A DNA stretch of 64,000 nucleotides from Arthrobacter luteolus NBRC 107841 (GTDB lineage Bacteria; Actinomycetota; Actinomycetes; Actinomycetales; Micrococcaceae): assembly GCF_001552075.1 (NCBI RefSeq), contig NZ_BCQM01000007.1:62001-126000 (forward strand), written 5' to 3'. The notes beneath the pieces were generated by a model, which made no database searches, had not been told where the DNA came from, and was given only the letters and a program-made list of their open reading frames with translations. How positions within the stretch are numbered: the stretch's first letter is position 1; every line of letters starts with the position of its first letter. Both the position numbers and the translations under genes were made by a program. Below are positions 61,491 through 64,000 of this stretch, piece by piece.

Positions 61491-62477
61491 ATGAACTCCA
61501 TGCGCTACGTCAAACTCGGCCATTCCGGGGCAACCATCTCCGCCGTCGGCCTGGGGTGCCTCAGCTTTGGCGACCCGCACCGCGGGCCCCACGGCTGGAC
61601 GCTCCGGGAGGAAGAGGCACGGCTGCTCATCCGCCGGGCCGTCGAACTGGGCATCAATTTCTTCGACACCGCCAATGTCTACTCCAACGGAGACAGCGAA
61701 CGGATCCTGGGCCTGGCGCTGGGTGAATATGCCCGCCGTGAGGAAGTGGTGATTGCTTCGAAGGTGCACGGGGAAATGGGGCCCGGCCCCAATGGCTGGG
61801 GGCTGTCCCGCAAACACATCCTGTGGCAGGTGGAGGAGAGCCTGCGGCGGCTTGGCACCGACTACATCGATCTGTACCAGGTGCACCGCTGGGACGCGTC
61901 CACCCCTCTGGAGGAAACCCTCGCTGCCCTCGACCAGCTGGTCCGGGACGGGAAGGTCCGCTACCTTGGCGCTTCCAGCATGTACGCCTGGCAGTTCTCC
62001 CGCGCCCTTTGCCTGCAGCGCGAACACGGCTGGGCGCCGTTTATCACCATGCAGGACCACTACAACCTGATTTACCGCGAAGAGGAACGGGAAATGTACC
62101 CGCTCTGCCTGGACCAGGGCATCGGCGTCCTGGCGTATTCACCGCTGGCCCGGGGCCGGCTGGCGCGGAGCTGGGATGAGGTGAGCCGCCGGCGGGTGCA
62201 GGACACGCTGGGCGATGCACTGTACGGGGCGCAGGAGGCCACCGACCGCAGGATCACCGAGGCCGTTGGCCAGGTCGCCGAAGCCCACGGTGTCTCGCGG
62301 GCGCGGGTGGGCCTCGCCTGGGTGCTGGCGCATCCGGTAGTGTCCGCGCCGCTCATCGGGGCCACCAGCGTGAGTCATCTGGAGGACGACGTCGGCGCCC
62401 TGGACCTGGAGCTCACCGCGGAGGATCTGGAGCTGCTGGAGGAGCACTACGTGCCGCACGGCGTCGTCGGTTTCTAG
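61491..62477 (+). CDS. Aldo/keto reductase
   Basis: This 328-residue NADPH-dependent TIM-barrel oxidoreductase has the catalytic set: NFFDTANVYSNGDSERILG (Asp and Tyr), VIASKVHG (Lys), and DLYQVHRWD (His). The C-terminal PLIGATSVSHLEDDVGAL binds cofactor. It resembles YajO/YghZ-like family members. The physiological substrate is unknown. The ATG at 61491 is preferred because GGAGG lies eight bases upstream; a second ATG nine bases later is possible. The 196 bases upstream hold a divergent promoter region. Confidence 0.94.
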   Translation: MNSMRYVKLGHSGATISAVGLGCLSFGDPHRGPHGWTLREEEARLLIRRAVELGINFFDTANVYSNGDSERILGLALGEYARREEVVIASKVHGEMGPGPNGWGLSRKHILWQVEESLRRLGTDYIDLYQVHRWDASTPLEETLAALDQLVRDGKVRYLGASSMYAWQFSRALCLQREHGWAPFITMQDHYNLIYREEEREMYPLCLDQGIGVLAYSPLARGRLARSWDEVSRRRVQDTLGDALYGAQEATDRRITEAVGQVAEAHGVSRARVGLAWVLAHPVVSAPLIGATSVSHLEDDVGALDLELTAEDLELLEEHYVPHGVVGF

Positions 62478-62501
62478 TCCGGGTCCAGGACCTGAGTAGA
62501 A

Positions 62502-63437
62502 CTAGCCCTTGACTGCTCCCGCGACCAGACCGGAGGCAATGAAGCGCTGCAGGAAGAGGAACAGCGCCATCACCGGCAGCGCCGCCAGCACAGCGCCGGC
62601 CGAGAAGACGCCCCAGGTCCGGGACTGGTTATCCCCCACGAAGGAATAGAGCCCGACGGCGAGGGTCTGGGAGTCCGGATCATTCAGCACGATCGAGGCG
62701 ATCATAAACTCCCCCGTGGTGGTGATGAAGGTCAGCAGCCCCACGATGGCCAGGATCGGGGTGACCAGGCGCAGGATGATCGTGAAGAAGATCTGGAAAT
62801 GCCCGGCACCGTCAATGCGGGCGGCCTCGTCCAGGGTTTTCGGCACGGTGTTGAAGAAGCCGTACATCAGGTAGGTGTTCACGCCGAGAGCGCCGCCGAG
62901 GTAGACCATGATCAGGCCCAGCTGGCTGCCCAGTCCCAGCCAGGGCACAACGTCGGAAATCTCCGAGAGCAGCAGGAAGATGGCCACGACACCCAGCATC
63001 TGCGGGAACATCTGCAGCAGGAGCAGACTCAGCAGTCCAACGCGGCGTCCCGTGAACCGCATCCGGGAGAAGCTGTACGCGGCAAGTGCGCCGAGGAACA
63101 CCGTGGCCGCGCTGGTGACCAGTCCGATGACCACCGTGTTGAGGAACCAGCGGCCGAACGGTTTCTGCGGATCGGTGAACAGGGCCTGGAAGTTCTCGAA
63201 GCCAATATCGCGGAATAGTCCGCTGGAGGCGACCAGGGTGCCGGTGGGACTCAGCGCGGCCGAGAGGACATAGGCCAGCGGCAGCAGCGCGAAGGCCGTC
63301 ATGACCAGGCCCACCAGATGCCGCCAGCCGGTGTCCCGGAACCAGGCACCGAAACGTCGGCGCGGCGGGCGGACGGCCGGCCCGGGACGTGGCGCGGGCG
63401 AAGTGGAGCGGGGCGGAACAGTGGTGGTGGTACTCAT
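62502..63437 (-). CDS. Sugar ABC transporter permease, MalG-type
   Basis: This 311-residue permease has six TM segments and the EAA loop that contacts the ATPase (LDEAARIDGAGHFQIFF). The first ~40 residues are Pro/Arg-rich and cytoplasmic. The final LFLFLQRFIASGLVAGAVKG is typical of MalG. The ATG at 63435-63437 overlaps the stop of the upstream permease (ATGA). With the partner it should form the channel of a maltose/oligosaccharide-type importer. Confidence 0.95.
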   Translation of the reverse strand: MSTTTTVPPRSTSPAPRPGPAVRPPRRRFGAWFRDTGWRHLVGLVMTAFALLPLAYVLSAALSPTGTLVASSGLFRDIGFENFQALFTDPQKPFGRWFLNTVVIGLVTSAATVFLGALAAYSFSRMRFTGRRVGLLSLLLLQMFPQMLGVVAIFLLLSEISDVVPWLGLGSQLGLIMVYLGGALGVNTYLMYGFFNTVPKTLDEAARIDGAGHFQIFFTIILRLVTPILAIVGLLTFITTTGEFMIASIVLNDPDSQTLAVGLYSFVGDNQSRTWGVFSAGAVLAALPVMALFLFLQRFIASGLVAGAVKG

Positions 63438-64000
63438 GAATTCACTTCTTCCAGCGACTTGGTCTGCCTGAAGCTGACGGCGGAAATGACTGCCACAATG
63501 ATGAAGATCAGGATGGCCAGGGCACTGGCGAGGCCGTAGTCACGGCCGGTTCCCTGCCCAAAGGCAACCTTGTAGACCACGGTGATCAGCAGGTCCGTGG
63601 CGCCGATGTCCTGGCTGGTGCCGGGGAACCGGGGACCGCCGCCGGTGAGCATAAAGATCACGTTGAAGTTGTTGAAATTGAACGCGAACGTGGAGATCAG
63701 CAGGGGCGCCGTGGAGACCAGCAGCAGCGGAAGCTTGATCGAGCGGAAGATCCGCCAGGCCGTGGCTCCGTCCATCCTGGCCGCCTCGTTGACCTCTTCC
63801 GGCAGTGACTGCAGCGCCCCGGTGCAGACCAGGAACATGTACGGGAACCCAAGCCACGTGTTGACCAGCAGCACGCTCACCTTGGCCAGCCACGGGTCAT
63901 TCAGCCAGGGGATGGACGCACCGCCGAGCAGGGAGTTATTGATGAACCCGAACTCCTGGTTCAGCATGCCGGACCAGACCAGGCCTGCCAGGAAGGCCGG
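63434..64000 (-). CDS. Sugar ABC transporter permease, MalF-type, C-terminal part cut by window edge
   Basis: The frame is open to the right window edge, giving the last 188 residues of a permease. It shows at least three TM segments and the EAA loop VNEAARMDGATAWRIF. The segment NFNNFNVIFMLTGGGP is characteristic of MalF, and the end SFRQTKSLEEVNS is complete. The stop overlaps the start of the MalG-type gene. A binding protein and perhaps a regulator should lie further right. Confidence 0.94.
   Translation of the reverse strand, partial: PAFLAGLVWSGMLNQEFGFINNSLLGGASIPWLNDPWLAKVSVLLVNTWLGFPYMFLVCTGALQSLPEEVNEAARMDGATAWRIFRSIKLPLLLVSTAPLLISTFAFNFNNFNVIFMLTGGGPRFPGTSQDIGATDLLITVVYKVAFGQGTGRDYGLASALAILIFIIVAVISAVSFRQTKSLEEVNS

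Overview
The window is chromosomal DNA from a high-GC actinobacterium, most likely Arthrobacter or a close relative in the Micrococcaceae. The evidence is the strong G/C bias at third codon positions, frequent GTG and TTG starts, an actinobacterial gene set (DUF3027, DUF3263, LytR_C, WXG100, a bacterial XPB helicase with its partner, DUF6457), a c-di-AMP riboswitch upstream of cell-wall hydrolases, and the serC–MFS–DUF3027–Csp–helicase–XPB order, which I recall as also kept in mycobacteria. The species call is inference. I see no insertion sequence, prophage, CRISPR array or replication origin. This is core chromosome with a few accessory islets.

Layout. 1–2.2 kb: a truncated acyl-CoA synthetase, then a yybP-ykoY (Mn2+) riboswitch controlling a ferritin-like/VIT1 fusion transporter. 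2.2–6.9 kb: a TetR/DHA2 efflux pair and a sugar-porter MFS gene flanking a small exported protein. 6.9–12.7 kb: sucCD, the UvrD/PcrA helicase and an inositol-monophosphatase-like enzyme. 12.7–15.9 kb: a membrane protein whose 3' end overlaps an MMPL exporter; the exporter is divergent from a MarR gene across a palindromic operator. 16.0–18.4 kb: tRNA-Arg(CCT), then an islet of two exported proteins sharing a module around a SipW-type signal peptidase. 18.4–22.2 kb: an ABC exporter and a histidine kinase. 22.2–28.2 kb: molybdenum-enzyme genes (fdhD, an FdhF/YdeP-type oxidoreductase, moeA, DUF6457, mobA) and an HNH endonuclease. 28.4–31.4 kb: three exported cell-wall hydrolases under two c-di-AMP riboswitches. 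31.5–40.6 kb: a DtxR-type regulator, serC, an MFS gene, DUF3027, a cold-shock protein and the XPB pair. 40.6–48.3 kb: a large LuxR-type ATPase regulator, a repeat-stalk surface protein, a PhoP-like two-component system and an orphan WXG100 protein. 48.4–52.6 kb: solitary groEL with a CIRCE operator, a TM2 protein, CspA, LytR_C and DUF3263 proteins. 52.7–64 kb: ung, a siderophore-interacting protein, a ThrE-like exporter, a Fem-type peptidyltransferase, an LLM oxidoreductase, an MFS-monooxygenase-like fusion, a CHAD protein, an aldo/keto reductase and two sugar ABC permeases, the second cut by the window end.

How the genes work together. Metal homeostasis recurs (Mn riboswitch plus Er-VIT transporter, DtxR regulator, siderophore-interacting protein). 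Envelope remodelling is under second-messenger control (c-di-AMP riboswitches over NlpC/P60 and M23 hydrolases). Molybdopterin maturation genes sit next to their probable client enzyme. Convergent genes are packed tightly: five pairs overlap at their 3' ends by 4 to 144 bp, and two of them share a single CTAG that is a stop on both strands. The least explained locus is the SipW-type signal peptidase islet, whose distal gene appears to use a CTG start codon.
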